Shown here: positions 21,247 through 31,250 of the stretch, piece after piece
Numbering within the stretch: position 1 is the first letter of the stretch
Layout of the letters: each line of letters begins with the position of its first letter
NCBI RefSeq assembly: GCF_031119625.1
Contig: NZ_JAVHZV010000017.1
Coordinates: 150,924 to 214,923 of the forward strand
Reading direction: 5' to 3'
DNA length: 64,000 nucleotides
Source: Pseudomonas sp. G34
GTDB taxonomy: Bacteria; Pseudomonadota; Gammaproteobacteria; Pseudomonadales; Pseudomonadaceae
Notes under the pieces: model-generated
Database searches by the model: none
Seen by the model: only the letters and a program-made list of their open reading frames with translations
Told to the model about the DNA's origin: nothing
Made by a program: the position numbers and the translations under genes

Positions 21247-22359
21247 ATGCATGGTGAATCACCGATCAAACGTCGTCTCTCTCGCAAGATCTGGGTAGGC
21301 TCGGTTCCGGTCGGCGGCGATGCCCCCATCGCCGTGCAGAGCATGACCAACACCGACACCAATGATGTTGCCGCCACCGTCGAGCAGATCCGTCGCCTCG
21401 AAGCGGCGGGCGCCGATATCGTGCGCGTCTCGGTGCCGGATATGGACGCCGCCGAAGCCTTCGGCCGCATCAAGCAGCAGGTCAACCTGCCGCTGGTGGC
21501 CGACATCCACTTCGATTACCAGATCGCCCTGCGGGTGGCCGAGCTGGGCGTCGACTGCCTGCGCATCAACCCGGGCAACATTGGCCGTGAAGATCGCGTC
21601 AAGGCGGTGGTCGAGGCCGCGCGCGACAAGGGCATCCCGATTCGCATCGGCGTCAACGCCGGCTCCCTGGAAAAGGACCTGCAGAAGAAATACGGCGAGC
21701 CGACGCCCGAGGCGCTGGTCGAGTCCGCGCTGCGCCATGTCGAGCACCTCGACCGCCTGAACTTCCCCGACTTCAAGGTCAGTGTGAAGGCCTCCGACGT
21801 GTTCATGGCCGTCGAGGCCTATCGCCTGCTGGCCAAGCAGATCGACCAGCCGCTGCACCTGGGCATCACCGAAGCCGGCGGCCTGCGCTCCGGTACCGTG
21901 AAGTCTTCCGTGGGCCTGGGCATGCTGCTCGCCGACGGCATCGGCGACACCATTCGCATTTCCCTGGCCGCCGATCCGGTGGAAGAAATCAAGGTCGGTT
22001 TCGATATCCTCAAGTCGCTGCGCCTGCGTTCGCGGGGCATCAACTTCATCGCCTGCCCGAGCTGCTCACGGCAGAACTTCGACGTGGTCAAGACCATGAA
22101 CGAGCTGGAAACCCGCGTGGAAGACCTGCTGGTGCCGCTGGATGTGGCGGTGATCGGCTGTGTGGTCAACGGCCCCGGTGAAGCCAAGGAAGCGCATATC
22201 GGCCTGACTGGCGGCAGCCCGAACAACCTGGTGTACATCGACGGCAAGCCGGCCTCCAAGCTGACCAATACCAACCTGGTGGATGAGCTGGAAAAGCTGA
22301 TCCGCGAAAAGGCGGCCGAGAAGGTCGCCGCCGATGCGGCCGTGATCGTGCGCGGCTGA
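21247..22359 (+). CDS. ispG: 4-hydroxy-3-methylbut-2-enyl-diphosphate synthase IspG
   Basis: A 370-residue [4Fe-4S] enzyme of the MEP isoprenoid pathway that reduces MEcPP to HMBPP. It has an N-terminal TIM barrel ([25 protein letters not shown]). Cluster ligands are the cysteines in [10 protein letters not shown] and [10 protein letters not shown]. The ATG at 21247 is chosen because homologues begin [10 protein letters not shown]. It benefits from the neighbouring isc genes as an Fe-S client. Confidence 0.97.
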   Translation: MHGESPIKRRLSRKIWVGSVPVGGDAPIAVQSMTNTDTNDVAATVEQIRRLEAAGADIVRVSVPDMDAAEAFGRIKQQVNLPLVADIHFDYQIALRVAELGVDCLRINPGNIGREDRVKAVVEAARDKGIPIRIGVNAGSLEKDLQKKYGEPTPEALVESALRHVEHLDRLNFPDFKVSVKASDVFMAVEAYRLLAKQIDQPLHLGITEAGGLRSGTVKSSVGLGMLLADGIGDTIRISLAADPVEEIKVGFDILKSLRLRSRGINFIACPSCSRQNFDVVKTMNELETRVEDLLVPLDVAVIGCVVNGPGEAKEAHIGLTGGSPNNLVYIDGKPASKLTNTNLVDELEKLIREKAAEKVAADAAVIVRG

Positions 22360-22379
22360 TCCGTGCTTAAGGAAAACAA

Positions 22380-23669
22380 TTGAGCAAGTCCCTGCAAGCC
22401 ATTCGTGGCATGAACGATATCCTGCCGCAGCAGACCCCGGCCTGGCGCTATCTGGAAACCACCCTGGCAACCTTGCTGGATAGCTACGGCTATCAGGAAA
22501 TCCGCCTGCCGATCCTCGAGTTCACCGACCTGTTCGCCCGTGGCATCGGCGAGGGCACCGACGTGGTCGACAAGGAGATGTACACCTTTCTCGACCGCAA
22601 CAACGAGTCCCTGACCCTGCGCCCCGAGGGCACTGCCGGTTGCGTGCGCGCGGTGCTCGAGCATGGCCTTACCGGTGGCGGGCAGGTGCAGAAACTCTGG
22701 TACGCGGGCCCGATGTTCCGCTACGAAAAGCCGCAGAAGGGCCGTTATCGCCAGTTCCACCAGATCGGTGTGGAAGTGTTCAACCTGCCCGGGCCGGACA
22801 TCGACGCCGAGCTGATCACCCTGACCTGGCGCCTGTGGAAGCAACTGGGCCTGGCCGATGCGGTGACCCTGCAGCTCAACAGCCTGGGTTCCAGCGAAGC
22901 CCGCGGTGTGTACCGCGACGCCCTGGTGGCCTATCTGCGCGAGCGCTTCGATCAGCTCGACGAAGACAGCCAGCGCCGCCTGACCACCAACCCGCTGCGC
23001 ATTCTCGACAGCAAGAATGCCCAGACCCAGGCGCTGCTCGCCGACGCACCGACCCTGCATGACTACCTGGACGACGAGTCCCGCGCGCACTTCGAGGGCC
23101 TCAAGGCGCGGCTGGATGCCGTCGGTATCAAATACGAGATCAACCCGAAGCTGGTGCGTGGCCTCGATTACTACGGCCGCACCGTGTTCGAGTGGGTGAC
23201 CGACAAGCTCGGTTCTCAAGGTACCGTGTGCGCCGGGGGCCGTTACGACGGCCTGATCACCCAGTTTGGCGGCAAGCCGACGCCGGGTGTGGGCTTTGCC
23301 ATGGGCGTCGAGCGCCTGGTGCTGCTGCTGGAAACCCTGCAGTGCGTGCCCACCGAGTTGCGTCGCCCGGCCGATGCCTTCATCTGTGCATTCGGTGAGG
23401 CTGCCGAGCTGGCTGCACTGGCCCTGGCCGAAGACGTCCGTAACCAGGTTCCGGGGCTGCGCCTGCTGGTCAATGCCGGCGGGGGCAGCTTCAAAAGCCA
23501 GTTCAAGAAGGCCGACAAGAGCGGAGCGCTGTATGCTCTGATTCTCGGTGAGGACGAACTGGCCAAGCGCGTGGTAGGTTGCAAACCTTTGCGCGACGAC
23601 AGCGAACAACAAAGCATTGCCTGGTCGGATCTTGCCGACCACCTGGCATCCTGCACCCAGCAGGCTTGA
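22380..23669 (+). CDS. hisS: Histidyl-tRNA synthetase
   Basis: A 429-residue class II synthetase. Motif 2 is [20 protein letters not shown], the histidine motifs include [15 protein letters not shown], motif 3 is [16 protein letters not shown], and an anticodon-binding domain occupies the last 90 residues. The start is the TTG at 22380 with AAGGAAAA upstream; [12 protein letters not shown] is the usual N-terminus. It follows ispG closely. Confidence 0.97.
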   Translation: MSKSLQAIRGMNDILPQQTPAWRYLETTLATLLDSYGYQEIRLPILEFTDLFARGIGEGTDVVDKEMYTFLDRNNESLTLRPEGTAGCVRAVLEHGLTGGGQVQKLWYAGPMFRYEKPQKGRYRQFHQIGVEVFNLPGPDIDAELITLTWRLWKQLGLADAVTLQLNSLGSSEARGVYRDALVAYLRERFDQLDEDSQRRLTTNPLRILDSKNAQTQALLADAPTLHDYLDDESRAHFEGLKARLDAVGIKYEINPKLVRGLDYYGRTVFEWVTDKLGSQGTVCAGGRYDGLITQFGGKPTPGVGFAMGVERLVLLLETLQCVPTELRRPADAFICAFGEAAELAALALAEDVRNQVPGLRLLVNAGGGSFKSQFKKADKSGALYALILGEDELAKRVVGCKPLRDDSEQQSIAWSDLADHLASCTQQA

Positions 23670-23696
23670 GCGATTTAGCGATTAAGGAGTATTGGG

Positions 23697-24341
23697 GTGG
23701 CGTTGAACAGCGATGATGATGAACTGGCCGGCCTGAAGGACTGGTGGGATCGTAACGGCAAGCCGCTGCTGGCGGGCGGCGCCCTGGCGCTGATCGCGGT
23801 ATTCGGCTGGCAGGCTTGGCAGAAGTACCAGACCAACCAGGCGCAGGGCGCATCGGTGATCTATCAGCAGCTGCTGGAATCGGCCATGACCCCGAGCGGC
23901 CAGCCGGACGCCGCCAAGGTGGCCGCGCTCGCTGGCGAGCTGAAGAAGGATTTCGGTGGCACCCAGTACGCCCAGTACGGCAGCCTGTTCGTGGCCAAGG
24001 TGGCGGTCGAGTCCGGCAAGCTGGACGACGCGGCGAGCGAGTTGCGCAGCGTGGTCGACAAGCCGGCCAACGACACCCTGGGCGAGCTCGCTCGTCAGCG
24101 TCTGGCCCGTGTGCTGGCCGCTCAGGACAAGGCCGACGAAGCGCTCAAGCTGCTCGACGGCGACGCCGACCAGGCCTTCCTGGCCAGCCGTGAAGAGCTT
24201 CGCGGTGACCTGCTGGTGAAGCTGGGGCGTACCGACGACGCGCACGCTGCCTATGTGAAAGCCAAGGGCGCGCTGGCTGAAGAAGCTGCCGTCGGTGGTC
24301 TGCAACTGAAGATCGACGACCTGGCCAAAGGGGATGCATGA
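23697..24341 (+). CDS. yfgM: YfgM, ancillary SecYEG subunit with TPRs
   Basis: A 214-residue protein with an N-terminal anchor helix (about residues 21-38, LLAGGALALIAVFGWQAW) and a periplasmic TPR-like domain, the layout of YfgM, which works with PpiD at the Sec translocon. The start is the GTG at 23697 after AAGGAGTATTGGG. It overlaps the first in-frame ATG of bamB. The gene order hisS-yfgM-bamB-der is conserved. Confidence 0.92.
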   Translation: MALNSDDDELAGLKDWWDRNGKPLLAGGALALIAVFGWQAWQKYQTNQAQGASVIYQQLLESAMTPSGQPDAAKVAALAGELKKDFGGTQYAQYGSLFVAKVAVESGKLDDAASELRSVVDKPANDTLGELARQRLARVLAAQDKADEALKLLDGDADQAFLASREELRGDLLVKLGRTDDAHAAYVKAKGALAEEAAVGGLQLKIDDLAKGDA

Positions 24342-24345
24342 CGTG

Positions 24346-25485
24346 ATGCGTTGGAAGAATGCCGCACTGTTGGCCCTGGCCGTCCTGGCCGTGGGTTGCA
24401 GCAGCAACAGCAAGAAAGAACTGCCGCCTGCCGAGCTTCCCAAGTTCACCGAGGAAGTGAAGCTGCAGAAAGAGTGGAGCCGCTCGATCGGTAACGGTCA
24501 GGGCGACATCTACAACATGCTCGAGCCCGTGGTCGATGGCGAGCAGATCTTCGCCGCCGACGTCGAAGGCCTGGTCGTGGCCATGGACCGTACCACCGGC
24601 AAGGTCGCCTGGAAGCAGGAGCTCGAGGTTCCGGTTTCCGGCGCCGTGGCGGCTGGCTACGGGATGATCGTGGTCGGCACCCTCAAGGGTGAGGTGATCG
24701 CCCTGGATTCGGCCAGCGGTGAAGAGAAATGGCGCGCCCGTGTGCCGAGCGAAGTGCTCTCCCCACCGGCGATCAGCAGCGACACCGTGCTGGTGCAGAC
24801 CCAGGACGACACCCTCGTCGCGCTGGATGCCTACAGCGGTCAGCAACGCTGGATCTTCGAGAACACCCCGGCGGTACTGACCCTGCGCGGTACCGGCAGC
24901 CCGCTGCTGACCAACCAGTTGGCCATCGCCGGCCTGTCCAGCGGCAAGGTCATCGCCCTCGACGCGCAGCGCGGCATCCCGGTCTGGGAGCAGCGCGTGG
25001 CCATTCCCCAGGGCCGTTCCGAGCTCGACCGCATCGTCGATATCGACGGCGGCCTGCTGCTCTCCGGTGGCCAGCTGTACGTGGTCAGCTACCAGGGCCG
25101 AGTTGCGGCACTGGACCTGCAGAGCGGCCGGGTGATCTGGCAACGCGAAGCGTCCAGCTCCATGGGCGTGGCCCAGGGGTTCGGTAACGTTTACGTGACC
25201 CTGGCCAGCGGCACCGTGGAAAGCATCGACGAGCGTTCCGCGTCGGCACTGTGGACCAACGATGCCCTGGCACGCCGCCAGCTGTCGTCGCCCGCGGTGT
25301 TCTCCAGCTACGTCGCCTTCGGCGACCTGGAAGGCTACCTGCACCTGATCAGCCAGGTCGACGGTCGCTTCGTCGGCCGTACCCGTATCGACAGCGACGG
25401 GCTGCGCGCCCGTCCGCTGGTGGTCGGCGACTGGCTGTATGCCTTTGGCAACGGCGGCAAACTGGTGGCGCTGACCATCAAGTGA
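24346..25485 (+). CDS. bamB: Outer-membrane assembly lipoprotein BamB
   Basis: A 379-residue lipoprotein of the BAM complex that helps insert beta-barrel proteins. The signal sequence has lipobox LAVGC (Cys18). The rest is an eight-bladed beta-propeller of PQQ-like repeats (VVAMDRTTGKVAWKQ, VIALDSASGEEKWRA, LVALDAYSGQQRWIF and so on). In-frame starts exist at 24334, 24343 and 24346. The purine stretch AAAGGGG abuts 24334, so 24346 (MRWKNAALLALAV) gives the better spacing. Confidence 0.95.
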   Translation: MRWKNAALLALAVLAVGCSSNSKKELPPAELPKFTEEVKLQKEWSRSIGNGQGDIYNMLEPVVDGEQIFAADVEGLVVAMDRTTGKVAWKQELEVPVSGAVAAGYGMIVVGTLKGEVIALDSASGEEKWRARVPSEVLSPPAISSDTVLVQTQDDTLVALDAYSGQQRWIFENTPAVLTLRGTGSPLLTNQLAIAGLSSGKVIALDAQRGIPVWEQRVAIPQGRSELDRIVDIDGGLLLSGGQLYVVSYQGRVAALDLQSGRVIWQREASSSMGVAQGFGNVYVTLASGTVESIDERSASALWTNDALARRQLSSPAVFSSYVAFGDLEGYLHLISQVDGRFVGRTRIDSDGLRARPLVVGDWLYAFGNGGKLVALTIK

Positions 25486-25545
25486 GCCCCGGCTTCGCTT
25501 GCCTGGCCGTGCCGGGCAAGCGAGGCGGATAGTGCGTGATTTGCG

Positions 25546-25578
25546 GCCGCTGCCTGTGCAGCGGCTTTTGTATTTTTT
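25546..25578 (+). terminator. Terminator between bamB and der
   Basis: A perfect hairpin gccgctgc / gcagcggc with loop ctgt is followed by ttttgtatttttt. It lies 24 bases before the der ATG, so der probably has its own promoter or is expressed by read-through. Confidence 0.85.
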
Positions 25579-25601
25579 GAAATAACGAAGTGGAGAGCCG
25601 A

Positions 25602-27074
25602 ATGGTTCCCGTAATTGCCCTGGTGGGCCGGCCGAACGTCGGCAAATCCACCTTGTTCAACCGCCTGACCCGCACCCGCGACGCGATCGTCGGGGATCTT
25701 TCCGGGCTGACCCGCGACCGCCAGTACGGCGAGGCCAAGTGGCAGGGGCGCACCTATATCGTGATCGACACCGGCGGTATCTCCGGTGACGAGGAAGGCA
25801 TCGACGCGAAGATGGCCGAGCAGTCCCTGCAGGCCATCGAGGAAGCCGACGCCGTGCTGTTCCTGGTCGACGCCCGTGCCGGGTTGTCCGCCTCCGACCA
25901 GATGATTGGCGAGCACCTGCGCAAGCGCAACAAGCGCAGCTTCCTGGTGGTCAACAAGGTCGACAACCTCGACCCGGACCTGGCCCGCGCCGAGTTCTCG
26001 CCGCTGGGCATGGGCGAGGCCCTGCCGATCGCCGGCGCCCATGGCCGTGGCATCACCCAGATGCTCGAAGCCGCCCTGGGCAGCTTTCCCAAGGATGCCG
26101 GCGAGCCGGAAGAGGGCGAGGAGGCCGAGGAAGTCGCCGAGGGCGAGGAAGCCAAGCGCATTCCCGGCCCGAGCGAGAAGGACGGCATCAAGCTGGCCAT
26201 CATCGGCCGCCCCAACGTCGGCAAGTCGACCCTGGTCAACCGCATGCTCGGTGAGGATCGGGTCATCGTCTACGATCAGGCCGGCACCACCCGCGACAGC
26301 ATCTACATCCCCTTCGAGCGTGACGACGAGAAGTACACGCTGATCGACACCGCCGGCGTGCGCCGCCGCGGCAAGATCTTCGAAGCGGTGGAAAAGTTCT
26401 CGGTGGTCAAGACCCTGCAGGCCATCCAGGACGCCAACGTGGTGGTGTTCGTCATGGACGCCCGCGAAGGGGTGGTCGACCACGACCTCAACCTGCTCGG
26501 CTTCGTGCTCGAGAGCGGCCGCGCGCTGGTCATCGCACTGAACAAATGGGACGGCATGGAGCCCAGCGAGCGCGATTACGTGAAGACCGAGCTGCAACGC
26601 CGGCTGTTCTTCGTCGACTTCGCCGATATCCACTTCATCTCGGCGCTGCACGGCACCGGCGTTGGCCATCTGTACAAGTCGGTGCAGGCCTCGTTCAAGT
26701 CGGCGATCACCCGCTGGCCGACCAGCCGCCTGACGCAGATCCTCGAGGACGCCGTGCAGGAGCACCAGCCGCCGCTGGTCAACGGTCGCCGCATCAAGCT
26801 GCGCTATGCCCACCTCGGTGGTGCCAACCCGCCGCTGATCGTGATCCACGGTAACCAGGTCGACGCCGTGCCGCGCGCCTATTCCCGTTACCTGGAAAAC
26901 ACCTACCGGCGCGTGCTCAAGCTGGTCGGTACGCCGATCCGTATCGAGTACAAGGGTGGCGAGAACCCCTACGAGGGCAACAAGAACACCCTGACCGACC
27001 GCCAGGTGAACAAGAAACGCCGCCTGATGAGCCACCACAAGAAGGCCGAGAAGAAGCGCAAGGACAAGCGCTGA
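25602..27074 (+). CDS. der: Ribosome biogenesis GTPase Der (EngA)
   Basis: A 490-residue tandem GTPase needed for 50S maturation. It has two complete G domains (each with GRPNVGKST at about residues 8 and 204, NKVD and NKWD as the G4 motifs) joined by an acidic linker rich in Glu (about 165-190). A C-terminal KH-like domain and a basic tail ([13 protein letters not shown]) follow. The ATG at 25602 is preferred over the in-frame GTG at 25590, which overlaps the ribosome-binding purines. Confidence 0.97.
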   Translation: MVPVIALVGRPNVGKSTLFNRLTRTRDAIVGDLSGLTRDRQYGEAKWQGRTYIVIDTGGISGDEEGIDAKMAEQSLQAIEEADAVLFLVDARAGLSASDQMIGEHLRKRNKRSFLVVNKVDNLDPDLARAEFSPLGMGEALPIAGAHGRGITQMLEAALGSFPKDAGEPEEGEEAEEVAEGEEAKRIPGPSEKDGIKLAIIGRPNVGKSTLVNRMLGEDRVIVYDQAGTTRDSIYIPFERDDEKYTLIDTAGVRRRGKIFEAVEKFSVVKTLQAIQDANVVVFVMDAREGVVDHDLNLLGFVLESGRALVIALNKWDGMEPSERDYVKTELQRRLFFVDFADIHFISALHGTGVGHLYKSVQASFKSAITRWPTSRLTQILEDAVQEHQPPLVNGRRIKLRYAHLGGANPPLIVIHGNQVDAVPRAYSRYLENTYRRVLKLVGTPIRIEYKGGENPYEGNKNTLTDRQVNKKRRLMSHHKKAEKKRKDKR

Positions 27075-27104
27075 CAGCTGGCGGTATTCAGCCGTTGGTA
27101 AAGG

Positions 27105-27137
27105 AGGGGTAGCTACAGGCGTAGCTGCCCCTTTTTT
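27105..27137 (+). terminator. Terminator after der
   Basis: The hairpin ggggtagctac / gtagctgcccc (one mismatch) is followed by T6. This strong intrinsic terminator closes the housekeeping block. Confidence 0.88.
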
Positions 27138-27282
27138 CATTTTGGCGCTCTTGCGCGGTTCAGGTTGACCGGCATCCATTTCTTGGTTGCCGCTACCTGG
27201 GGTGAACGAAAAAAGCGCGGGCACTCTCTGCCGTTTCAGACCACTAACCCAGAACCCCATCGCCACAGGTAAGGAATTCACG

Positions 27283-27960
27283 ATGAACGTACTGATGGTA
27301 CTCACCTCCCACGACCAGCTCGGCAACACCGGTGCGAAGACCGGCTTCTGGCTCGAAGAGTTCGCCGCGCCTTACTACGTGTTCAAGGATGCCGGCGCCA
27401 CGATCACCCTGGCGTCCCCGGCTGGCGGCCAGCCGCCGCTGGACCCGAAAAGCGACGCAGCGGATGCGCAGACCGATGCCACCCGCCGCTTCAAGGCCGA
27501 TGCCGAAGCGCAGCGCCAGTTGGCCAGCACCGTCAAGCTCGCCTCGGTGAACCAGCAGGACTTCGACACCGTGTTCTACCCAGGCGGCCACGGCCCACTG
27601 TGGGACCTGGCCGAGTCGCCCGAGTCGATCGCCCTGATCGAAGCCTTCGAGCGTGCCGGCAAGCCGATTGGTTTCGTTTGCCATGCGCCGGGTGCGCTGC
27701 GCCACGTCAAGGCGGCCGACGGCAGCCCGCTGATCAAGGGCCGTCGGGTCACCGGTTTCAGCAACAGCGAAGAGGCCGGCGTGCAGCTCACCGACGTGGT
27801 GCCGTTTCTGATCGAGGACGAGTTCCAGAAGCTCGGCGGCCAGTATGAGAAGGGTGAGGACTGGGGCTCGTTCGTGATCGAGGATGGCAAGCTGGTCACC
27901 GGCCAGAACCCGGCCAGTTCCGAAGCCGCCGCCGAGGCCTTGCTGGCGCAGCTCAAGTAA
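27283..27960 (+). CDS. DJ-1/PfpI (Hsp31-like) family protein
   Basis: A 225-residue class I glutamine-amidotransferase-like protein. The nucleophile elbow is FVCHAPGALRH (Cys in the GxC position), with HDTVFYPGGHGPLWDL-type sequence (DFDTVFYPGGHGPLWD) before it. It matches the Hsp31 / YDR533C type, members of which act as glyoxalase III or stress chaperones. The start is the ATG at 27283 after AAGGAATT. It is monocistronic, following the der terminator. The exact substrate cannot be read from sequence. Confidence 0.9.
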   Translation: MNVLMVLTSHDQLGNTGAKTGFWLEEFAAPYYVFKDAGATITLASPAGGQPPLDPKSDAADAQTDATRRFKADAEAQRQLASTVKLASVNQQDFDTVFYPGGHGPLWDLAESPESIALIEAFERAGKPIGFVCHAPGALRHVKAADGSPLIKGRRVTGFSNSEEAGVQLTDVVPFLIEDEFQKLGGQYEKGEDWGSFVIEDGKLVTGQNPASSEAAAEALLAQLK

Positions 27961-27968
27961 TCGGTAAG

Positions 27969-28002
27969 CGGCGGCATCGCCACCACGACGGGCGATGCCG
28001 CC
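27969..28002 (+). terminator. Hairpin after the DJ-1/PfpI gene
   Basis: A 12-bp inverted repeat ggcggcatcgcc / ggcgatgccgcc lies 8 bases after the stop, without a T tract. It could be a terminator or stabilising stem. Confidence 0.5.
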
Positions 28003-28046
28003 CTTGCTGATGCGGCGACGCCTCGAGGTAAGGGTGATTATCTAAT

Positions 28047-28070
28047 GCAATTGTGAGTCAGTCTCAGCTG
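28047..28070 (+). promoter_or_regulatory. Candidate Fur box of the TonB receptor gene
   Basis: GCAATTGTGAGTCA followed by GTCTCAGCTG agrees at about 18 of 24 positions with my recollection of Pseudomonas Fur sites (GCAAATGAGAATCATTCTCA-type). It lies 40 bases before the receptor ATG. Iron repression is expected for such a gene, but the match is imperfect. Confidence 0.5.
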
Positions 28071-28109
28071 GATTAGAATCGCGGCCCTTCTCCCTGAGGA
28101 TTACCTCCC

Positions 28110-30233
28110 ATGCGTTGGCGTCGTGCTTCCATCTGCCTGTTGTCGCTGTGTTCCGTCGGCGTTCATGCCGCTTCGCTGACCGTGCCGGATGACGGCACGC
28201 TGGAGCTGCCCGACTCCGTCGTCACCGGCTCTGCAGAGAGCGCCACCGGCCCGGTTCAGGGCTACGCGGCGACTCGCTCGGCCAGCGCCACGCGCACCGA
28301 TACCGCCCTGCACGAAACGCCCCAGTCGGTCAGCGTGGTACCGCGCGACGTGATCGACGACATCTCCGCCACCCGCCTGCAGCAGGCGCTGGACCAGGCC
28401 GGCGGCGTTGGCCGCGCCAACAACTTTGGCGGCCAGGGGCTGACCAACTTCACGGTGCGCGGCTTCACCTCCGCCGAGTTCTATCGCAACGGCTTCCCGA
28501 TCAACCGCGGTTATCCCAACTCGCCGGATGCCAACACCCTGGAACGCGTGGAAGTGCTGCGCGGCCCTGCGGCCACCCTGTATGGCCGTGGCGACCCCGG
28601 CGGTACCTTCAACGTGGTCACCAAGCAGCCGCTGGACGAGCAGCGCACCACCGTCGGCAGCCAGTTCACCGACCAGGGCCTGCGCCGTGGCACGCTGGAC
28701 ACCAGCGGCCCGCTGGACGAAGAAGGCCGCCTGGCCTATCGCCTGAACGTGGTGGGCGAGGGCGGCGACAGCTTCCGTGACGATGTGGAGAGCGAGCGCT
28801 ATGGCATCGCCCCGGTGCTCAGCTGGCAGGTGACCGACGCCACGCGCATCACCCTCGAGGGTGATTTCATGCGTAACAACCACCCGCTCGACCGTGGCCT
28901 CACGCACTTCCCCGGGCAGCGCGGCACGCCCAGCCATTCGACTTATTACTGGGAGAAGGGCACCGACAACAAGCTGCACAACGACAACGACATGGTGCAG
29001 TTGCGTTTCGAGCACCAGCTCAATGACGACTGGTCGCTGGCCGGTGGTTATCAGTACCTGGACGGTTCCCTCAAGGGTAATGCGGTCGAGGCCAACGGCA
29101 TCGCTGCCGATGGTGTGACACTGGGCCGTAACTTCAGCTACCGCAAGCTGGAATGGACCGACCACAACTACCAGCTGAACCTGACCGGCCACTTCGAGAC
29201 GGCGGGCCTGGCCCACACCCTGATCACCGGCGTGGAGTACGAGGATTACGACTACCGCTCGATCATCAGCCGCTCGCCGGGTGGGCTCACGGATTATCCG
29301 GTGAATATCTTCGATCCGGTGCTTGGCCAGCCGCGCCCAGCGCTGACCCGCACGCCGACCCATGACCATGAAACCCTGAAGACCTGGGCCGCCTTCGTGC
29401 AGGACCAGATCGCGCTGACCGAGCGCCTCAAGGTGCTGGGCGGCGTGCGCCTGGAGCGCTTCGAGCATCAATACGATGACTTGCGGGTAAACAACGCAGA
29501 CTGGCAAAAGGCCGACAACGCCGTGACCCCGCGTGTGGGCGTCATCTATGACCTGACCGACAGCGTCGCCGTCTACGCCAACGCTTCCAAATCCTTCAAG
29601 CCCAACTCCGGCGCGGCGCGCCTGGGTGGCGGCTTCGACCCGGAAGAAGGCAAGGCCTACGAGCTGGGTATGAAGTGGGCGGCGCTGGATGGTTTGCTGA
29701 ATATCGATACCGCGGTATTCCACACCATCAAGGAAAACGTGCAAACCCCCGACCCGGTCGATCCCAACTTCCGCATTGCCGCGGGAGAAGTGCGCAGCCG
29801 TGGTTTCGAGGTCAACGTGGCGGGCGAACTGACACCTGAATGGCGGGTGATCGGCGGCTACGCCTATGTGGATGCCGAGGTCACGCGGGACAGCACGCTG
29901 CCCAAAGGCACCCACCTGGCCAATATCCCGCGCAACGCCTTCAACCTGCTTAGCGTCTACGAGTTCCGCGATGGCTTCTGGCGTGGCCTGGGCCTGGGCG
30001 CCAACCTCAAGTACGTGGACCAGCGTGCCGGGCAGACCGCCGCGAACACCTTCACCATGGACGACTACACCGTCACCGACCTGCTGAGCTTCTACAAGGT
30101 CAACGAGCAGCTGCGCCTCAACCTGGACGTGCGCAACGTGTTCAACAAGGGCTACGAAGAAAGCTCGTGGAACAACTACGCCTACCCGGGCGAGCCACGC
30201 ACCGTGCAGACCGGCTTCACCTACACCTTCTGA
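28110..30233 (+). CDS. TonB-dependent siderophore receptor
   Basis: A 707-residue outer-membrane receptor. It has a signal peptide (cleavage near VHA-A, residue 20), a plug domain (about residues 60-165, with ETPQSVSVVPRDVIDD, NFTVRGFTSAEFYRNG and LERVEVLRGPAATLYGRGDPGG), and then a 22-strand-type barrel ending in the canonical TGFTYTF. It has no N-terminal signalling domain of the FpvA/FecA type (no secretin/STN segment before the plug), so it probably is not a cell-surface-signalling receptor. It resembles the ferrichrome/ferrioxamine-type group, but the ligand is unknown. It faces a matching ABC importer on the other strand. Confidence 0.92.
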   Translation: MRWRRASICLLSLCSVGVHAASLTVPDDGTLELPDSVVTGSAESATGPVQGYAATRSASATRTDTALHETPQSVSVVPRDVIDDISATRLQQALDQAGGVGRANNFGGQGLTNFTVRGFTSAEFYRNGFPINRGYPNSPDANTLERVEVLRGPAATLYGRGDPGGTFNVVTKQPLDEQRTTVGSQFTDQGLRRGTLDTSGPLDEEGRLAYRLNVVGEGGDSFRDDVESERYGIAPVLSWQVTDATRITLEGDFMRNNHPLDRGLTHFPGQRGTPSHSTYYWEKGTDNKLHNDNDMVQLRFEHQLNDDWSLAGGYQYLDGSLKGNAVEANGIAADGVTLGRNFSYRKLEWTDHNYQLNLTGHFETAGLAHTLITGVEYEDYDYRSIISRSPGGLTDYPVNIFDPVLGQPRPALTRTPTHDHETLKTWAAFVQDQIALTERLKVLGGVRLERFEHQYDDLRVNNADWQKADNAVTPRVGVIYDLTDSVAVYANASKSFKPNSGAARLGGGFDPEEGKAYELGMKWAALDGLLNIDTAVFHTIKENVQTPDPVDPNFRIAAGEVRSRGFEVNVAGELTPEWRVIGGYAYVDAEVTRDSTLPKGTHLANIPRNAFNLLSVYEFRDGFWRGLGLGANLKYVDQRAGQTAANTFTMDDYTVTDLLSFYKVNEQLRLNLDVRNVFNKGYEESSWNNYAYPGEPRTVQTGFTYTF

Positions 30234-30248
30234 TCACCCGTGGCGCTC

Positions 30249-30459
30249 AGAACCTGTTCATGATCTTTCAGGTCAGATTCGTCGATTTTGGCAGCTAAGC
30301 GGCGGAAACAGCCGTTCTCTATGTAGGGTGGATGACGCTCTTTTCATCCACCATTGCGATCGCAGAGCGGTGGACGGATGAAGCGTCGTCCACCCTACGA
30401 CAGGCCGCTTTTGCCTTTTAGTTGCCGCTTCATGCGCATAAAGATCGTGAACAGGTTCT
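30249..30459. repeat. Nested inverted-repeat (MITE-like) element
   Basis: The outer 20-bp inverted repeats (AGAACCTGTTCATGATCTTT at 30249-30268 and its inverse at 30440-30459) differ at one base. Inside is a second inverted repeat, gtagggtggatgacg / cgtcgtccaccctac, at about 30323-30398. The element fills the space between the convergent receptor and ATPase genes and touches the ATPase stop codon. There is no coding capacity, so it looks like a non-autonomous element or bidirectional terminator-like fold. Confidence 0.75.
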
Positions 30460-31250
30460 CAGGCGAAGGCCTGAGCGCTTAGCGGTTGCACCACCGGCCG
30501 CCCCTGACGGTCCTTCAGAATATCCACCGCCACGCCATAGGTGCTCTGCAGCAACTCTGCGGTGACGATATCGCCTGGGTGGCCGCTGGCGGCCAGCGTG
30601 CCGTCGACCAATACCAGCAGGTTGTCGGCGTACTGGCAGGCCAGGTTCAGGTCATGCAGCACCACCACGGTCACTAGGTTGCGGCTGCGGGTTTCCTGGC
30701 GCACGCGGTCGAGCAGGGCGATCTGGTGGCGCAGATCCAGAGCGCTGACCGGCTCGTCGAGCAGCATCACCTGCGGTTCGCGCATCAGCACCTGGGCGAA
30801 GAATGCCATCTGCCGCTGCCCGCCACTCAGCGAGCCAATGCCGCGCCCGGCCAGGTGGGCGATACCGACCTGGGTGAGCTTCTCCATGGCGCGCTGCAGC
30901 AGCGCGTCGTCGAGGCGCAGGCCGATCTGGCCAAGATTGCCCAGCACCACCACTTCGAGCACCGACAGCGACACCTCGGTGCTGCAGTCCTGGGGCATAT
31001 AGGCGAAGTCACGCCGCCAGGCTTCCAGTACGCGGCGATTTGGCGCCTGGGCGCCGCGGCTGTGCTCGCCATGGGTGATGGCACCGCCGGCCAGCGGCAG
31101 GTCACCGGCCATGGCGCGCAACAGGGTGGTCTTGCCGGTGCCGTTGGGGCCCAGCACCACATGGATGGCGCCCGGCTGCAGGGTGGTGCTCAGGCCGTTG
31201 AGGATGGTGCGCCCGGAGCGGGCCAGGGCGAGGTTGTCGAGCTGGATCAT
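30459..31250 (-). CDS. Iron-siderophore/haem-type ABC importer ATPase
   Basis: A 263-residue ABC ATPase of the FecE/HmuV group. It has Walker A GPNGTGKTT, Q-loop YMPQD, signature LSGGQRQ, Walker B VMLLDEP, and the D-loop SALDLRHQ that is typical of this class. The start overlaps the permease end by 4 bases (ATGA type), so it is the third gene of a substrate-binding protein/permease/ATPase operon. The substrate is probably a ferric chelate taken up by the neighbouring TonB receptor, an inference from position. Confidence 0.92.
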   Translation of the reverse strand: MIQLDNLALARSGRTILNGLSTTLQPGAIHVVLGPNGTGKTTLLRAMAGDLPLAGGAITHGEHSRGAQAPNRRVLEAWRRDFAYMPQDCSTEVSLSVLEVVVLGNLGQIGLRLDDALLQRAMEKLTQVGIAHLAGRGIGSLSGGQRQMAFFAQVLMREPQVMLLDEPVSALDLRHQIALLDRVRQETRSRNLVTVVVLHDLNLACQYADNLLVLVDGTLAASGHPGDIVTAELLQSTYGVAVDILKDRQGRPVVQPLSAQAFA

